DNA from: a virus
DNA length: 34,735 nucleotides
Virus record (IMG/VR): IMGVR_UViG_3300027722_000018
Span: 1 to 34,735 of that record
Reading direction: 5' to 3' (one strand)
The first letter of the stretch is position 1. Every line of letters begins with the position of its first letter. Position numbers and translations under genes: made by a program. This document shows positions 15,407-24,918 of this stretch, in pieces. The notes beneath the pieces are model-generated. The model worked only from the letters and a program-made list of their open reading frames with translations, made no database searches and was not told the DNA's origin.

Positions 15407-16141
15407 ATGATGAATTGGATTGATGCACTTTTCGGGCGTGGGCAATCAAATGCAGCCGGCGCGATGATGGGACAATTGCAACAAGGGCTGCAAGGAAGCC
15501 AAGGGCTTTATAATCAAGGGGAAGGATTTCTTGCCCCTTTTATGGCGCGCGAACCTGGTGAATATGCAGCTTATATGGACTTTCTCAATCAAGTTAAAGA
15601 TCCAAATGCCTTATACAATCAACTTTCATCGCAATACAAGATGTCTCCTGAAGCGCAAGCACAGATTACTACGGGACAAAATAATGCAAACAATGCTGCT
15701 GCTGCCAGTGGGATGCTTGGTTCCGGGGCAGAGCAAACTGCAGCCGCTAATTTAGCACAATCTGTTAGAAGCACGGACTTTGATAAGTACATGCAAAATG
15801 TTTTAGGTCTGCGCACTCAATACGGAAACGGCCTTCAAGGACTTCAAAACCAAGGTTTTCAAGCTGCCGGTGAAGCCGGAACTCTAGCTGAACAACAAGC
15901 GGCACTACAGCAAAAATATTATGAAAACATGGCAAATGCTGCGGGCGCACAACAAACCGGACAAGCTGGCGATTGGAGCAATTTAATCGGAGGGGGATTA
16001 GGGTTTATGTTTGGTGGAGGGCTGCCTGGGGCTGCGCTCGGTTCAAGTATGGGAAGTTGGTTAGGAAATTTATTTAATGGCGGTGGTGGAGGAGGTTCTT
16101 CGCAATGGCAAGACCCTGACATGTTGCCTAATCCATTTTAA
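15407..16141 (+). CDS. DNA ejection protein, P22 gp7-like
   Basis: The 244-residue product is rich in Ala, Gly and Gln with an oligoglycine C-terminal part. The core GQNNANNAAAASGMLGSG and repeated Gln/Ala helices are characteristic of gp7-type ejection proteins (P22: 229 residues). It is packed in the head and released through the tail to help form the channel for DNA entry. I chose the ATG pair at 15407/15410 after AGGTGA; the frame is open further upstream from 15368 but there overlaps the previous gene. Confidence 0.75.
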   Translation: MMNWIDALFGRGQSNAAGAMMGQLQQGLQGSQGLYNQGEGFLAPFMAREPGEYAAYMDFLNQVKDPNALYNQLSSQYKMSPEAQAQITTGQNNANNAAAASGMLGSGAEQTAAANLAQSVRSTDFDKYMQNVLGLRTQYGNGLQGLQNQGFQAAGEAGTLAEQQAALQQKYYENMANAAGAQQTGQAGDWSNLIGGGLGFMFGGGLPGAALGSSMGSWLGNLFNGGGGGGSSQWQDPDMLPNPF

Positions 16142-16156
16142 TAAGAGAGTTTAATC

Positions 16157-17548
16157 ATGGCATTATGGTCAAATCTATTTACGGCTGCACCAACTGTGTT
16201 TGATGCTTATAACAATACTGCAAGTGCATTAGGAAAAATGCGCGCGCAAGCACTTACCAATGCATTGAGCCAAGTTAAATTAAAATATGCCGAACCTGAA
16301 GCGCAACAGTCATTGTCTCAGGCAATTGCTAATACGGGTATTTTGCAAAATACGCTTAAATATGCTCCTCAAATGAGCCAAGCGGATTTAGCTGCTAAAT
16401 ACGCCCAGATAAGAAATTCTGGGTTAGTAGCGCAAGGAATGCGAATTGACAATGCAATGAAGAGCGAGAACTTTAAATATCTTCCAGACAAATTGAAACT
16501 AGGATTGGCATTACAGCAAGCGCAAATTAAGGCGACGCTGAGCAAAGTATTAATGAACCCTCAGCATTTACAAACAGCCTATGATGCACAAACAGGTGCA
16601 CCTATCCAAGTCCCTAAAACGTATGCTGGATTGCCGTCAGACATTGCTGCACCATCTGCGCCCGGAACTGCGCCCTCACCTGCGCCATCTGCCCCACCAC
16701 CAGATAATAGTGCCCCCTCTTCGCCATTAGGTTCACCGCCTGCGCCGTCGGATGATTCAACTGCGCCAGATAATTTACTTGCAACTCCACAGGTACCTGC
16801 AGCTCCATTGCCTTCATTGGCTATGCCAACGCCTTCGCCAAGTGCTCTTCCTTCATCACCACCATCGGGTGGCAATCCACAAGCACCCGATATAATGGTA
16901 TCAGCGGGGCCATTAAGCGCGCGTGGTCAAGTAGGCGCGCTTTATAATGCGCATACCGGCGAGCATTATAGTGTGCTTACTCCTACGCAACGTACTTCAA
17001 TGCAGAACCAATTAATTTCTTTAAGACAGGCCATTCCTTATCTTGAACAATTAAAAAAATATGGAACAGTTGGTAAATTTGGGGCGACTGGCATTAATAA
17101 GTTTCTTCCGAATGCAGCGGGTGGTGTTCCATTAGATGTTGCAGCTAAATATGAAGCGAACAAAGCCGGTGCACTCGAGCACATTATGACAGGCACAAAA
17201 TTACAAAAAACTGATATGACTACCCAAATGATAGACACCATGTTAGACCGGCAAAATGGGGAATCGCGCCAAGGTTATACCGATAGAATAAATAGACTTG
17301 AATCACATTTAAATGATTTAGATAGCCAAACCAGCGACTTCTTAGGAAAAAATGCAATTCCTTTAAGTGAAATCGGGAGAAATTCTGGTGCCCAACAATT
17401 TTTAGAACAAGAATATACGAAAGCTGCTCAAGTAGGCGCAGACAAAAATGGAAAAATTGCCATGATAGGCGATGACGGAAAGACCTATAATGTGCCAGCT
17501 AATAAAGTATATGATGCCATGGTTAATTATCATATGAGGAGGAAATAA
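16157..17548 (+). CDS. DNA ejection protein, P22 gp20-like
   Basis: The 463-residue product is almost the length of P22 gp20 (471) and sits second of three ejection genes as in P22. An Ala/Gln-rich helical N-terminus (1-140) is followed by a Pro/Ala/Ser-rich linker at about 155-245, unusual in length, and a helical C-terminal half. AGAG precedes the ATG. Assignment rests on order, length and composition, not on a specific motif. Confidence 0.7.
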   Translation: MALWSNLFTAAPTVFDAYNNTASALGKMRAQALTNALSQVKLKYAEPEAQQSLSQAIANTGILQNTLKYAPQMSQADLAAKYAQIRNSGLVAQGMRIDNAMKSENFKYLPDKLKLGLALQQAQIKATLSKVLMNPQHLQTAYDAQTGAPIQVPKTYAGLPSDIAAPSAPGTAPSPAPSAPPPDNSAPSSPLGSPPAPSDDSTAPDNLLATPQVPAAPLPSLAMPTPSPSALPSSPPSGGNPQAPDIMVSAGPLSARGQVGALYNAHTGEHYSVLTPTQRTSMQNQLISLRQAIPYLEQLKKYGTVGKFGATGINKFLPNAAGGVPLDVAAKYEANKAGALEHIMTGTKLQKTDMTTQMIDTMLDRQNGESRQGYTDRINRLESHLNDLDSQTSDFLGKNAIPLSEIGRNSGAQQFLEQEYTKAAQVGADKNGKIAMIGDDGKTYNVPANKVYDAMVNYHMRRK

Positions 17549-17549
17549 A

Positions 17550-18980
17550 ATGCCTATTCCTTCATATGCTACCGCTATTTCTAATAATGAAGAAACTTCT
17601 ACATCGAATAATATTCCATCGTATGCAACATTAGATATGCCGGCATCTTCTCCGATTACACTTTCTGGAATTGGTAATGATATTGGGACTGGGATTAATG
17701 CGTTAGGTGGAACAGTAGGAAAAGGCATAATTGATGCAATTTCTGGATTAGTTAATACTCCCATTGTTGCCGGCGATTATCTTAATAGAAAGTTAGCTGG
17801 CGCATTAGGGTATGATCCAAATAAAATTTCTGCGCCTGCTGTGATAAATCCGGATGATTTTTCGATGCCTGGAGTTTCTCCGCAGCTTCAGCAAGAGTTA
17901 AATCCCATTGCAGAAACTGGCGCATCAGCAGCATTATTAGCTGCGCCTGCTCGTGATATAGCCCTATTAGGAACTGCTGGCGCAAAAGGTTTGGCAGATT
18001 TTGCAAAAACTCAATTAGGTCTGAATGCGGCACAAAAAGCAAAATATTTTATGAATGATTTATTGCAAGGGAAAGCTCCGGCGGACGCACTTAAATCTGT
18101 GGGCGATGAAATCAGAAATAAATATAACACTGCTAAAACTAATTTTTCCTCATTATATGATTCAATGAAAAATGAAGCTGCAGAGCGTGGGTATTTACCT
18201 CAAATACAAAAATATACGCCTGGAATTGATGTGGCACCCACTCAAAAAGCGATTGTTCCAAATAACTTTAATAATGCTTTGGATAAAATCGATTTAACTA
18301 ATCATAGTTCCGACATACAAGATTCTATAAATAATTTTTCAAATAATCCTAGTTTTTCCAGTGCACATGATTTGCAATCTGATTTAGGAAATACGGGTGC
18401 TAAATTAAGTAAAAGTGCTGATAAAAATGACAGACAAGCTGGTGGGCAATTATTAAATTTAAGAAATGGATTAAATAATGATATTACAAATACATTCACT
18501 AGTAACGGAGATAGTGATTTAGCAGATAAGTATAATTCGATTGGTCAATCTTATAAAAATATTGTTGCTCCTTATTTATCTAATCCTTCTTTAAGAAATA
18601 TTGTTTTGAAAAAAGGCCTATCAGAAATAAATCCAACCACCATTTCTAACTTGCTAAGTAAAAGAGATGCTGCAACAACTGCCGTAAGAAATGATTTATC
18701 GGATACTTCTAAAAATTATCTCTTAGGGACAAATTTAAAATCAGCAATAGAACAATTGCCTACAAAAAGTGGAGCACTTAAAACAACGGTAACACCTCAA
18801 GATTTAATAAGCCAATATGGGGCGCTCCCTAATAAAGGGCTTGATTATTTAATGACCCCCTCAGCAAACATGAAAATTGCTTCTATTATGGGGGACTTAA
18901 GCAAACAGAGCAGATTAAAGTGGGCGATGGGGCTAGGCATTCCAGCATTAGGGCTAGAAGGCGTTAGAAGATATTTTTAA
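17550..18980 (+). CDS. DNA ejection protein, P22 gp16-like
   Basis: The 476-residue product begins one base after the previous stop, with GGAGG just upstream of the ATG. A membrane-compatible Gly/Ile-rich stretch (about 37-75) and an Ala/Leu-rich segment (about 128-155) are followed by long Asn/Ser/Asp-rich helices. P22 gp16 has 609 residues. By position it is the third injectosome protein. No enzymatic motif is visible. Codon use is more AT-rich than in the portal and coat genes. Confidence 0.65.
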   Translation: MPIPSYATAISNNEETSTSNNIPSYATLDMPASSPITLSGIGNDIGTGINALGGTVGKGIIDAISGLVNTPIVAGDYLNRKLAGALGYDPNKISAPAVINPDDFSMPGVSPQLQQELNPIAETGASAALLAAPARDIALLGTAGAKGLADFAKTQLGLNAAQKAKYFMNDLLQGKAPADALKSVGDEIRNKYNTAKTNFSSLYDSMKNEAAERGYLPQIQKYTPGIDVAPTQKAIVPNNFNNALDKIDLTNHSSDIQDSINNFSNNPSFSSAHDLQSDLGNTGAKLSKSADKNDRQAGGQLLNLRNGLNNDITNTFTSNGDSDLADKYNSIGQSYKNIVAPYLSNPSLRNIVLKKGLSEINPTTISNLLSKRDAATTAVRNDLSDTSKNYLLGTNLKSAIEQLPTKSGALKTTVTPQDLISQYGALPNKGLDYLMTPSANMKIASIMGDLSKQSRLKWAMGLGIPALGLEGVRRYF

Positions 18981-18992
18981 GGGGCAATTTAT

Positions 18993-20483
18993 ATGGCATC
19001 TACATTTTCACTGGCACCCTCTCCGAAGTGGTATTTCTTCGATTCCTTTGGGAAACCGGCTGCCGGCGGTTTTATGATTACGCGAAGTTCTTTAGATAGG
19101 ACTACGCCTAAGTTTATATTTTCAGATCCATTTGGACTTAATCCTTATACTGACCCGATGCAACTTGATGATAGTGGTGGCACAAAATGCCCTATGTACT
19201 GGGAATTTAACGGGATAGATTTATATTACTTATTAGTGACTGATAAATTCGGCAATAAGATTTGTGAAGTAGATAATTTCCCTTTAATTGGGGGTGGTGG
19301 TGTAACCCCGATTACTGCCAACATTGACATTGAAAACCATTTAGTAAATGGGCAATTTATTTTTATTGATGCTAATAACGAAACCGACTCGGTATTGACA
19401 CCTGTCCCTGCAGACAGTGTAACGCACATGGCACCAGGCTCGGGTTTCTTTAAAGATTTAAACGGCAATTATGTACGTACGACTGACAGTGGCGTACAAG
19501 CCGGGTGGACTTTTCAGAAATCGGGAGGCGACACTGCGACCGACACCATAAGCTTTGTTGCTGTAACCGGAATTGGCGAAGGCTTTCCGAATTCTCCCAG
19601 TGCAAATGCTACCCGTTATTTTAGGTATCAGTTGTCGGCAATTGGCTCCCTTATTACAGACGCTGCATGGGTAGATACAATTCCGAACGTTGAAACATTC
19701 CAAAATGAAATATTGACTGTTTCCGTAGACACGCGGGCAAACATTGGGGTAGGCATAGGCGAACTGCAGATTGTCCAGAACTTCGGGACTGGCGGGGTGC
19801 CGTCTGCGCCCGTAATTACAACGCATGTCCTTAACTTTACTGCAAACGCATGGGGTCGGCAGTCATTTCAAATTACAGTCCCTACGATTGCCACCAAAAG
19901 CAAAGGGACTAACCTTGATGATTTCGTAGCGTTTCGGTTTGTCAATCCTCTAAATACATTGGGGTCTTTCGATCAAGTCAACCATCAGGTACAACGAGGT
20001 ACTTTTGGCGTTACTCCTTACATTGAACAAACATACGCGCAAGACCAATATAAAGTATTAATTGATTTAGCAACGACAGGAAATGCAATACATCCTGTAG
20101 GTGAATTGAAATATGTAAGCACTAATTTAACTCCACGTGATATTCAAGGGTGGGTCGCCATTAACGATATAGGAGACACATTAGGATCGGCTGCAAGCAC
20201 AGCATTTCGTGCCGGTATTATTTATAAGAACTTATATGTTGCATGGTGGAACACATTCAATGATAGCGAATGTCCTGTGACAGGTGGACGTGGCGCATCT
20301 GGTGAAGCTGATTTTAATGCTAATAAAGAAATGCTTATACCAAGACATCTTTTAGGTGCCATCATTGTAGGCCAAGGACAATCGATATATGGAAATCATG
20401 CATTTGGTGATTTTGTAGATGTAGCATTTTCGAGTGGTTCGATAAGTGCACTCTTGTATTTCAATCTGTATGTTAAATTATAG
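18993..20483 (+). CDS. tail fibre/receptor-binding protein
   Basis: The 496-residue product has an N-terminal domain (1-100) of the type used to attach fibres: FDSFGKPAAGGFMITRSS, then a FSDPFGLNPYTDP segment and IDLYYLLVTDKFG. The rest is beta-rich, with galactose-binding-like strands around residues 180-320 and a C-terminal domain ending in LLYFNLYVKL. It would bind the host surface. AGGGGCAA lies before the ATG. It is not related in sequence to the two fibre paralogues downstream. Confidence 0.75.
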   Translation: MASTFSLAPSPKWYFFDSFGKPAAGGFMITRSSLDRTTPKFIFSDPFGLNPYTDPMQLDDSGGTKCPMYWEFNGIDLYYLLVTDKFGNKICEVDNFPLIGGGGVTPITANIDIENHLVNGQFIFIDANNETDSVLTPVPADSVTHMAPGSGFFKDLNGNYVRTTDSGVQAGWTFQKSGGDTATDTISFVAVTGIGEGFPNSPSANATRYFRYQLSAIGSLITDAAWVDTIPNVETFQNEILTVSVDTRANIGVGIGELQIVQNFGTGGVPSAPVITTHVLNFTANAWGRQSFQITVPTIATKSKGTNLDDFVAFRFVNPLNTLGSFDQVNHQVQRGTFGVTPYIEQTYAQDQYKVLIDLATTGNAIHPVGELKYVSTNLTPRDIQGWVAINDIGDTLGSAASTAFRAGIIYKNLYVAWWNTFNDSECPVTGGRGASGEADFNANKEMLIPRHLLGAIIVGQGQSIYGNHAFGDFVDVAFSSGSISALLYFNLYVKL

Positions 20484-20498
20484 TAAATATGATATAAT
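20470..20498 (+). promoter_or_regulatory. possible promoter before the fibre paralogues
   Basis: The 46-base gap after the fibre gene contains a perfect TATAAT at 20493-20498. The hexamer 17 bases upstream (ATGTTA) is a poor -35. A weak extra promoter for the following fibre genes is possible. Confidence 0.25.
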
Positions 20499-20529
20499 AT
20501 TTTTAAAATTTATTTAAAAGGTAAATAAT

Positions 20530-20856
20530 ATGGCAGCTTCTATTTTAGGCGATCCAGAAGACGTCCGGATAAGACGGACAAGTAAATTTCTGCCGATGCG
20601 TAATTCAATTGGTTCTTACTCTGAAAGTGGCGACGTTGTTTTAGACCAGTTTTTTTCACCTGACCACTTAGTAGCAAAAATGATCCATGTGGGAGTGGCT
20701 GGCGATTTACGTGCTCTTTCTGGGTATACCTTAGAAGGCGTTCCACTATTTCAAATAGTTAGAAATGCGGAAATAGGGTACCACGGTATGATTTGTATAA
20801 TGGTAGTATCTGCCGGCACAACTGCCGGAGCATTGACCTGGCACACTGGGGAATAG
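20530..20856 (+). CDS. hypothetical protein in tail-fibre region
   Basis: The 108-residue product is beta-rich with no known motif. It lies between the receptor-binding gene and the first fibre paralogue, two bases before the latter's start, so it is probably a tail component. AAAGGTAA precedes the ATG. Confidence 0.6.
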   Translation: MAASILGDPEDVRIRRTSKFLPMRNSIGSYSESGDVVLDQFFSPDHLVAKMIHVGVAGDLRALSGYTLEGVPLFQIVRNAEIGYHGMICIMVVSAGTTAGALTWHTGE

Positions 20857-20858
20857 AA

Positions 20859-22157
20859 ATGTTTAATGCATTAAATTTAAAAATTAATCGGGGCTCCGCG
20901 GGCTCTAATGAACCAGGACATGGCACTACTGTCATTCATACCTATATCGATTTAGATAGCACAATTGCCACTATTAAACTTTATTTTCCTCCTAATTTAG
21001 GGCTCGGCATTAACGATGACATGGTCTTTGTCGATGACTTCATGTTTATTGCCGGCTCGGATGGCACTATATTAGCACCGATTATTACACTCGTTCCTTT
21101 TATTCTAGGCACCGATGTATTTACCGGTGGAACCGCTATTACCATGGGCATTCCTATAGTCCCTGTTGACGGAAATGGTGCGCGTATTTCTGGCGGTGTT
21201 TTACAAATGGAAATTGCCGACTTGACCCATCCAGGAATCATGACGGCTGCCCCTCAAGAATTCGGCGGCGCAAAAACATTTCATGATAACCTTACTCTGG
21301 TAGATCCGATTAACGGATTTGTAATCACCAAAACGATTGGGAGCTTTGGCGTTGATTTAATTACCAGCGATCCGAATGCAACTCCTGGCGTAGTATTTAT
21401 GGATACAGGCGTTCCAGGCGCAGTTTTTGGGATGCTTTATAAAAGGGCTGGCTTTAGTGCTGCAAATCCACAGCTTTATGTTTTAGCGGGAAACAATGCG
21501 GGAATAATATTTGATGACGTTGATGGGACTGTCCGCATTAATAATACGGCCATTATAGATTTCTTAGACTCTAGTGTTGGGCAGCCTATTTCAATCGGGG
21601 CAACAAATGCTACTGTCATTAATCTTGAAACGAACACTGCGATTAATCCCACTAAAGAACTATTAACAAACCAAATTGATTCGGCCACGGCAGCCCCTTT
21701 AGTCCTAGGCGCAACAAATACGACTGTCGCTGTGATGAACAAAGGCGTCCAGTTCTTAAGTGCGGGCGGTACGCCAGCAACTTTAAATGATTATGAAGAA
21801 TACGACCACAATACCACTTTTACTAATAATACCGAAACGACTGCAAGCATTGATTTGTTCTTAGTAAAGACTGGCGACTCCATTGTTTTAAGAAATGCTA
21901 CCGTTGCTTCAGTGCCTGGACAACTTGCCCCGGCTGCTTTCTTTAGTGCCGATACGCCACTCCCTGCACGCTTTCGTCCTGGTCAAGATTGTAATGGCCC
22001 TTTCCGGGTACAAAATAATGGCATCTTTTCTGATGGATGGATTGAAGTCACGGCAGCAGGTGCAGTCAATATTTATAACAATGTAGATTTTACTACGGCA
22101 TTTACAGCTGCCGTTACTAATGGCTTCTCTTCGGGGACTTTCCCTTATTCTAACTAA
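20859..22157 (+). CDS. fibre-like structural protein, paralogue 1
   Basis: The 432-residue product shares its first 150 residues in pattern with the next gene: NRG near residue 10, HTY near 28, PPN near 45, a DFMFI strand, and a PIVPVDGNGARISG segment followed by HPGIMTA and FGGAKTF. The middle is Thr/Asn/Ile-rich repeats typical of beta-helical fibres. The C-terminal 130 residues are a beta-sandwich-like tip that differs from paralogue 2. I chose the ATG at 20859 because the shared N-terminus starts there. Confidence 0.7.
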   Translation: MFNALNLKINRGSAGSNEPGHGTTVIHTYIDLDSTIATIKLYFPPNLGLGINDDMVFVDDFMFIAGSDGTILAPIITLVPFILGTDVFTGGTAITMGIPIVPVDGNGARISGGVLQMEIADLTHPGIMTAAPQEFGGAKTFHDNLTLVDPINGFVITKTIGSFGVDLITSDPNATPGVVFMDTGVPGAVFGMLYKRAGFSAANPQLYVLAGNNAGIIFDDVDGTVRINNTAIIDFLDSSVGQPISIGATNATVINLETNTAINPTKELLTNQIDSATAAPLVLGATNTTVAVMNKGVQFLSAGGTPATLNDYEEYDHNTTFTNNTETTASIDLFLVKTGDSIVLRNATVASVPGQLAPAAFFSADTPLPARFRPGQDCNGPFRVQNNGIFSDGWIEVTAAGAVNIYNNVDFTTAFTAAVTNGFSSGTFPYSN

Positions 22158-22168
22158 CGAGGTTTATC

Positions 22169-23362
22169 ATGGCTTACAATTTATTAGGATTACAAGTTAA
22201 CAGGGGCACTCCCTTTGCTAACACTCAAGGCCAAGGGCTAACAGCGGTTGCCCATACATATAAAAGTACGGTGGACACGCTTGCACAAATAGCAGCACCT
22301 GGATATTTTCCACCGAACTTTCATACTGATTTAGATGCAATCTTTGTGAAAGACTGGCTTTTTATTGTAGACAGCGTCGGCGCAACCTCTTTTGTTAATA
22401 TAACCGGTGTAAACCCCGTTACATTAGGGGCTGATTTATTTACTGCGGGTTCATTAACAGTAATTGCGCCAATTGCCCCGATAGATAATAACGGCATCGT
22501 TATTTCTGGCATGAATGTTTCATTAGAATTTGCTGCTTTAGGCCGTCCAGGGATTGTATCTACTCAACCACAAGTCTTCGATGGGACAAAAACTTTAGTA
22601 GATGGCATGCGAGTAAATGGCATTGACGGTATAGTAGATGCCGATATGATGTTTATTGGTAATAATCAAACCTCTACAATTACTATAGGTGGCGCAGCAG
22701 CTAATGTCCTTTTCCCTTCCGGCATTATTACAGACATTATAAATAATGTTAGTGCTGGGGGAACTTTATTAATTCATCCTACATATGATGGCCTCACTTT
22801 GATAGGACAGGACACCGCAGCGGTGACGACCGGTGTTCGCACAAATAAAATTGATACCATCAGCGCAGGAGGGCACCCTCTGGTAATCGGTGCGATTTCT
22901 ACTCTTCCGATTGAAATAGGTTCTGACGCTATCCCTGCCCTTATTAAAGGCGGTGTTACTCTAGCGGCTGCAAATGGTGGTGGGACAATTAACTATTTCA
23001 ATGAGTTTTCCACCACTGTTAACTGGCAAGGACCATTTGCTGGTGCGGTACCCGGAAAGGTCACAGCTACGCGTAGAAATAATATCGTTACCATGACTAT
23101 TTCTAGAATACCAGCAACGGCTGCTACTAGTTCTAATGTTATTTCTGTCGGTGGCATTATTCCTGTCGCACTTAGGCCATTAGTAGATGTTTTTGAAGAG
23201 GCGTATATAGTTGACAATACTGTTTTTGGATTTGGTGCAGCATCTGTTAATACAAGTGGTGGGCTTGTAGTGTATGCGAACGCTGGACAAGGCCCATTTG
23301 CTAACGCGGGCGTTGCTGGCTTTGAGAACATTACTATGTCATGGGACGTGACTAACACATAA
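22169..23362 (+). CDS. fibre-like structural protein, paralogue 2
   Basis: The 397-residue product aligns with the preceding protein over the N-terminal domain (LGLQVNRGTP, AHTYKS, FPPNFHTD, FVKDWLFIV, PIAPIDNNGIVISG, RPGIVST, FDGTKTL). The repetitive Thr/Gly/Ile middle is similar, but the C-terminal domain from about residue 265 is different. Two such genes imply two alternative or cooperating adhesins attached in the same way. ACGAGG lies upstream of the ATG. Confidence 0.7.
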   Translation: MAYNLLGLQVNRGTPFANTQGQGLTAVAHTYKSTVDTLAQIAAPGYFPPNFHTDLDAIFVKDWLFIVDSVGATSFVNITGVNPVTLGADLFTAGSLTVIAPIAPIDNNGIVISGMNVSLEFAALGRPGIVSTQPQVFDGTKTLVDGMRVNGIDGIVDADMMFIGNNQTSTITIGGAAANVLFPSGIITDIINNVSAGGTLLIHPTYDGLTLIGQDTAAVTTGVRTNKIDTISAGGHPLVIGAISTLPIEIGSDAIPALIKGGVTLAAANGGGTINYFNEFSTTVNWQGPFAGAVPGKVTATRRNNIVTMTISRIPATAATSSNVISVGGIIPVALRPLVDVFEEAYIVDNTVFGFGAASVNTSGGLVVYANAGQGPFANAGVAGFENITMSWDVTNT

Positions 23363-23371
23363 GGGGCAGCA

Positions 23372-23836
23372 ATGTCAATTATAGAAGATGTAGTTAAGGG
23401 TGTGGTAGCACCCTTGGGTGCTCCTCTTGATATAATAAAAGAAATTATAGGTAAATTTTCATCTGGCAAAGATAAGCTTGACGCTGAACTTGCGCTAGCT
23501 GCTCTGGCGGATGAAACTGAGAAACGTGAGAGCGCGCTTTTAATCGCCCAGACTGAGTTACTTAAAAAAGAGGCTGAAAGCAGTTCCTGGTGGAACTCGG
23601 GATGGCACCCTTTTATAGGGTGGGTATGTGGAACAAGTTTGGCACTTTACTATGTTCCTCTTTTTATACTGGCTGATATTTTATGGGTAACAACATTTTT
23701 ACATACAGGCCATTTAGAGCCTTATCCCATTAATCCAGATGCTTTGTTCCAATTAATGTGGCAACTTTTAGGGCTAGGCGTATATCACGCTGCCCCGTCG
23801 ATGGTAAATATAATACGAAGCAAAATACCAAAGTAG
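23372..23836 (+). CDS. holin, GTA_holin_3TM-like
   Basis: The 154-residue product has a charged helical N-terminal half (to about residue 70). WWNSGWHPFIGWVCGTSLAL then begins the membrane part, with segments at about 78-102 and 120-145. The W-R/H-P-x-I-G-W signature is typical of the 3TM holin family of gene transfer agents and proteobacterial phages. It would permeabilise the inner membrane to release the endolysin. The endolysin is not adjacent in this operon; it lies on the other strand at 24918-24355. Confidence 0.75.
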   Translation: MSIIEDVVKGVVAPLGAPLDIIKEIIGKFSSGKDKLDAELALAALADETEKRESALLIAQTELLKKEAESSSWWNSGWHPFIGWVCGTSLALYYVPLFILADILWVTTFLHTGHLEPYPINPDALFQLMWQLLGLGVYHAAPSMVNIIRSKIPK

Positions 23837-23842
23837 TGAAGC

Positions 23843-24232
23843 ATGATGCAGTTAGAAAATTTAGTAAATAAACATGATACAGAAATAGCTAGCATACGCG
23901 ATAGCATACACGCTGTCGGAACGGATTTACAATTGCTCATGAAAGACCAAAAATTTCTTTCTGAGAAGATGCACGAAATAGGAAACGATGTTAGACAACT
24001 GGTACATCTTACTCACGAAGTAAAACAATCTCGCATCGAAATAGAGGCAATTAATCGTGAGATTGATGCAATAAAACAAAGCTATAAACAGTTCGAAGAG
24101 CGGTTTAAACGCATTGACATTATTACGGACAAAAATAATAGCAACTGGGACAAATTGATCCATAGATGGTTGCCTATCTGTGCGGTCATTATTTCATTAA
24201 TGACCGCCCTTCGCTTTCTTTATTTTAAGTAA
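23843..24232 (+). CDS. coiled-coil protein with C-terminal membrane anchor
   Basis: The 129-residue product has a long heptad-like helix (about 5-95) and one transmembrane segment (about 108-126) ending in YFK. The layout resembles XhlA-type lysis accessory proteins or a tail-anchored spanin-like part, and it follows the holin directly. A strong hairpin lies inside the end of the gene, and its stop overlaps a convergent small gene by eight bases. Confidence 0.65.
   Translation: MMQLENLVNKHDTEIASIRDSIHAVGTDLQLLMKDQKFLSEKMHEIGNDVRQLVHLTHEVKQSRIEIEAINREIDAIKQSYKQFEERFKRIDIITDKNNSNWDKLIHRWLPICAVIISLMTALRFLYFK
24182..24207 (+). terminator. probable terminator of the late operon, inside the last gene
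   Basis: A perfect 10-bp stem, GCGGTCATTA with TAATGACCGC, encloses a 6-base loop TTTCAT. A T-rich but interrupted run (CTTTCTTTATTTT) follows on the plus strand. It lies within the final codons of the coiled-coil gene at the meeting point of convergent operons. Confidence 0.5.
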
Positions 24233-24353
24233 TTTCCTCAATGTTTTTCTCGGCACATTTATTACATGCGCTCAGGTATTTTTCCGATTCAGGAATGTAC
24301 CATACTATTTTACCGTCGACTTCTTTCATGCACCAGTGGCATATATTGTTCAT
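24225..24353 (-). CDS. tiny zinc-finger-like protein
   Basis: The 42-residue product has CHWC at residues 5-8 and CNKC near residue 31, so all four ligands of one zinc knuckle are present. It is the last gene of the leftward operon, one base after the endolysin stop, and overlaps the convergent late gene by eight bases. Confidence 0.55.
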   Translation of the reverse strand: MNNICHWCMKEVDGKIVWYIPESEKYLSACNKCAEKNIEEIT

Positions 24354-24354
24354 T

Positions 24355-24918
24355 TTAAAATTCTCCAATTGTTATATTAAGCCTATTTATCCAGCCTTTC
24401 AAGAACTTTTCTTGTGAAGGATGAGCAGAAACTATTTGTAAATAGAGATGGCCTTGTTTAATCGTAAGCAGTTTTAATAGCAAACTCCAGTCCATGCTAT
24501 TAATAGATGCTAATGTTTTATTGCCTATGATGCCATCGTTCTTGATTGGCTCAAAAAGACCTATGCAAGATTGCACCATTTGCACACATCGTTTAATTCC
24601 TATATTGACCCCGATATCAAATATCTTTATTGCAACGTCTCTGTCCATTACACTTTCTAATTTTAAAGGTTCCCAGTAGTTGTTCTTATAAAAATATTTA
24701 ACAAGGTTTAATAAACAAATTCCATCAACAGAAATAAATTTTGCCCTTAAATCTGTTCCGTTTGATTTAGCTTTATCTACTAATGTCCATCCCTCCCAGT
24801 TAGGATGGGCGCGACGAGAAATTCCACCATATGTTTCACCCCCTAAATCAGACTCATCATTAGAATAAATGCCTTCCACTTCTAAAATATATTTCATTGC
24901 ATCGTTAAAATAACTCAT
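24355..24918 (-). CDS. endolysin, GH108-type N-acetylmuramidase
   Basis: The 187-residue product belongs to the glycosyl hydrolase 108 family. The catalytic Glu is in VEGIYSND (E15 from this start), followed by DLGGETYGGIS at 24-34. The C-terminal half (about 110-187) fits the PG_binding_3 domain that usually follows. It cleaves the glycan strand of peptidoglycan; no signal peptide is seen, so it depends on the holin. ATG 24918 shares ATGA with the upstream stop; ATG 24924 is also possible. It sits at the end of the early leftward operon, which is odd for a lysis gene. Confidence 0.85.
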   Translation of the reverse strand: MSYFNDAMKYILEVEGIYSNDESDLGGETYGGISRRAHPNWEGWTLVDKAKSNGTDLRAKFISVDGICLLNLVKYFYKNNYWEPLKLESVMDRDVAIKIFDIGVNIGIKRCVQMVQSCIGLFEPIKNDGIIGNKTLASINSMDWSLLLKLLTIKQGHLYLQIVSAHPSQEKFLKGWINRLNITIGEF

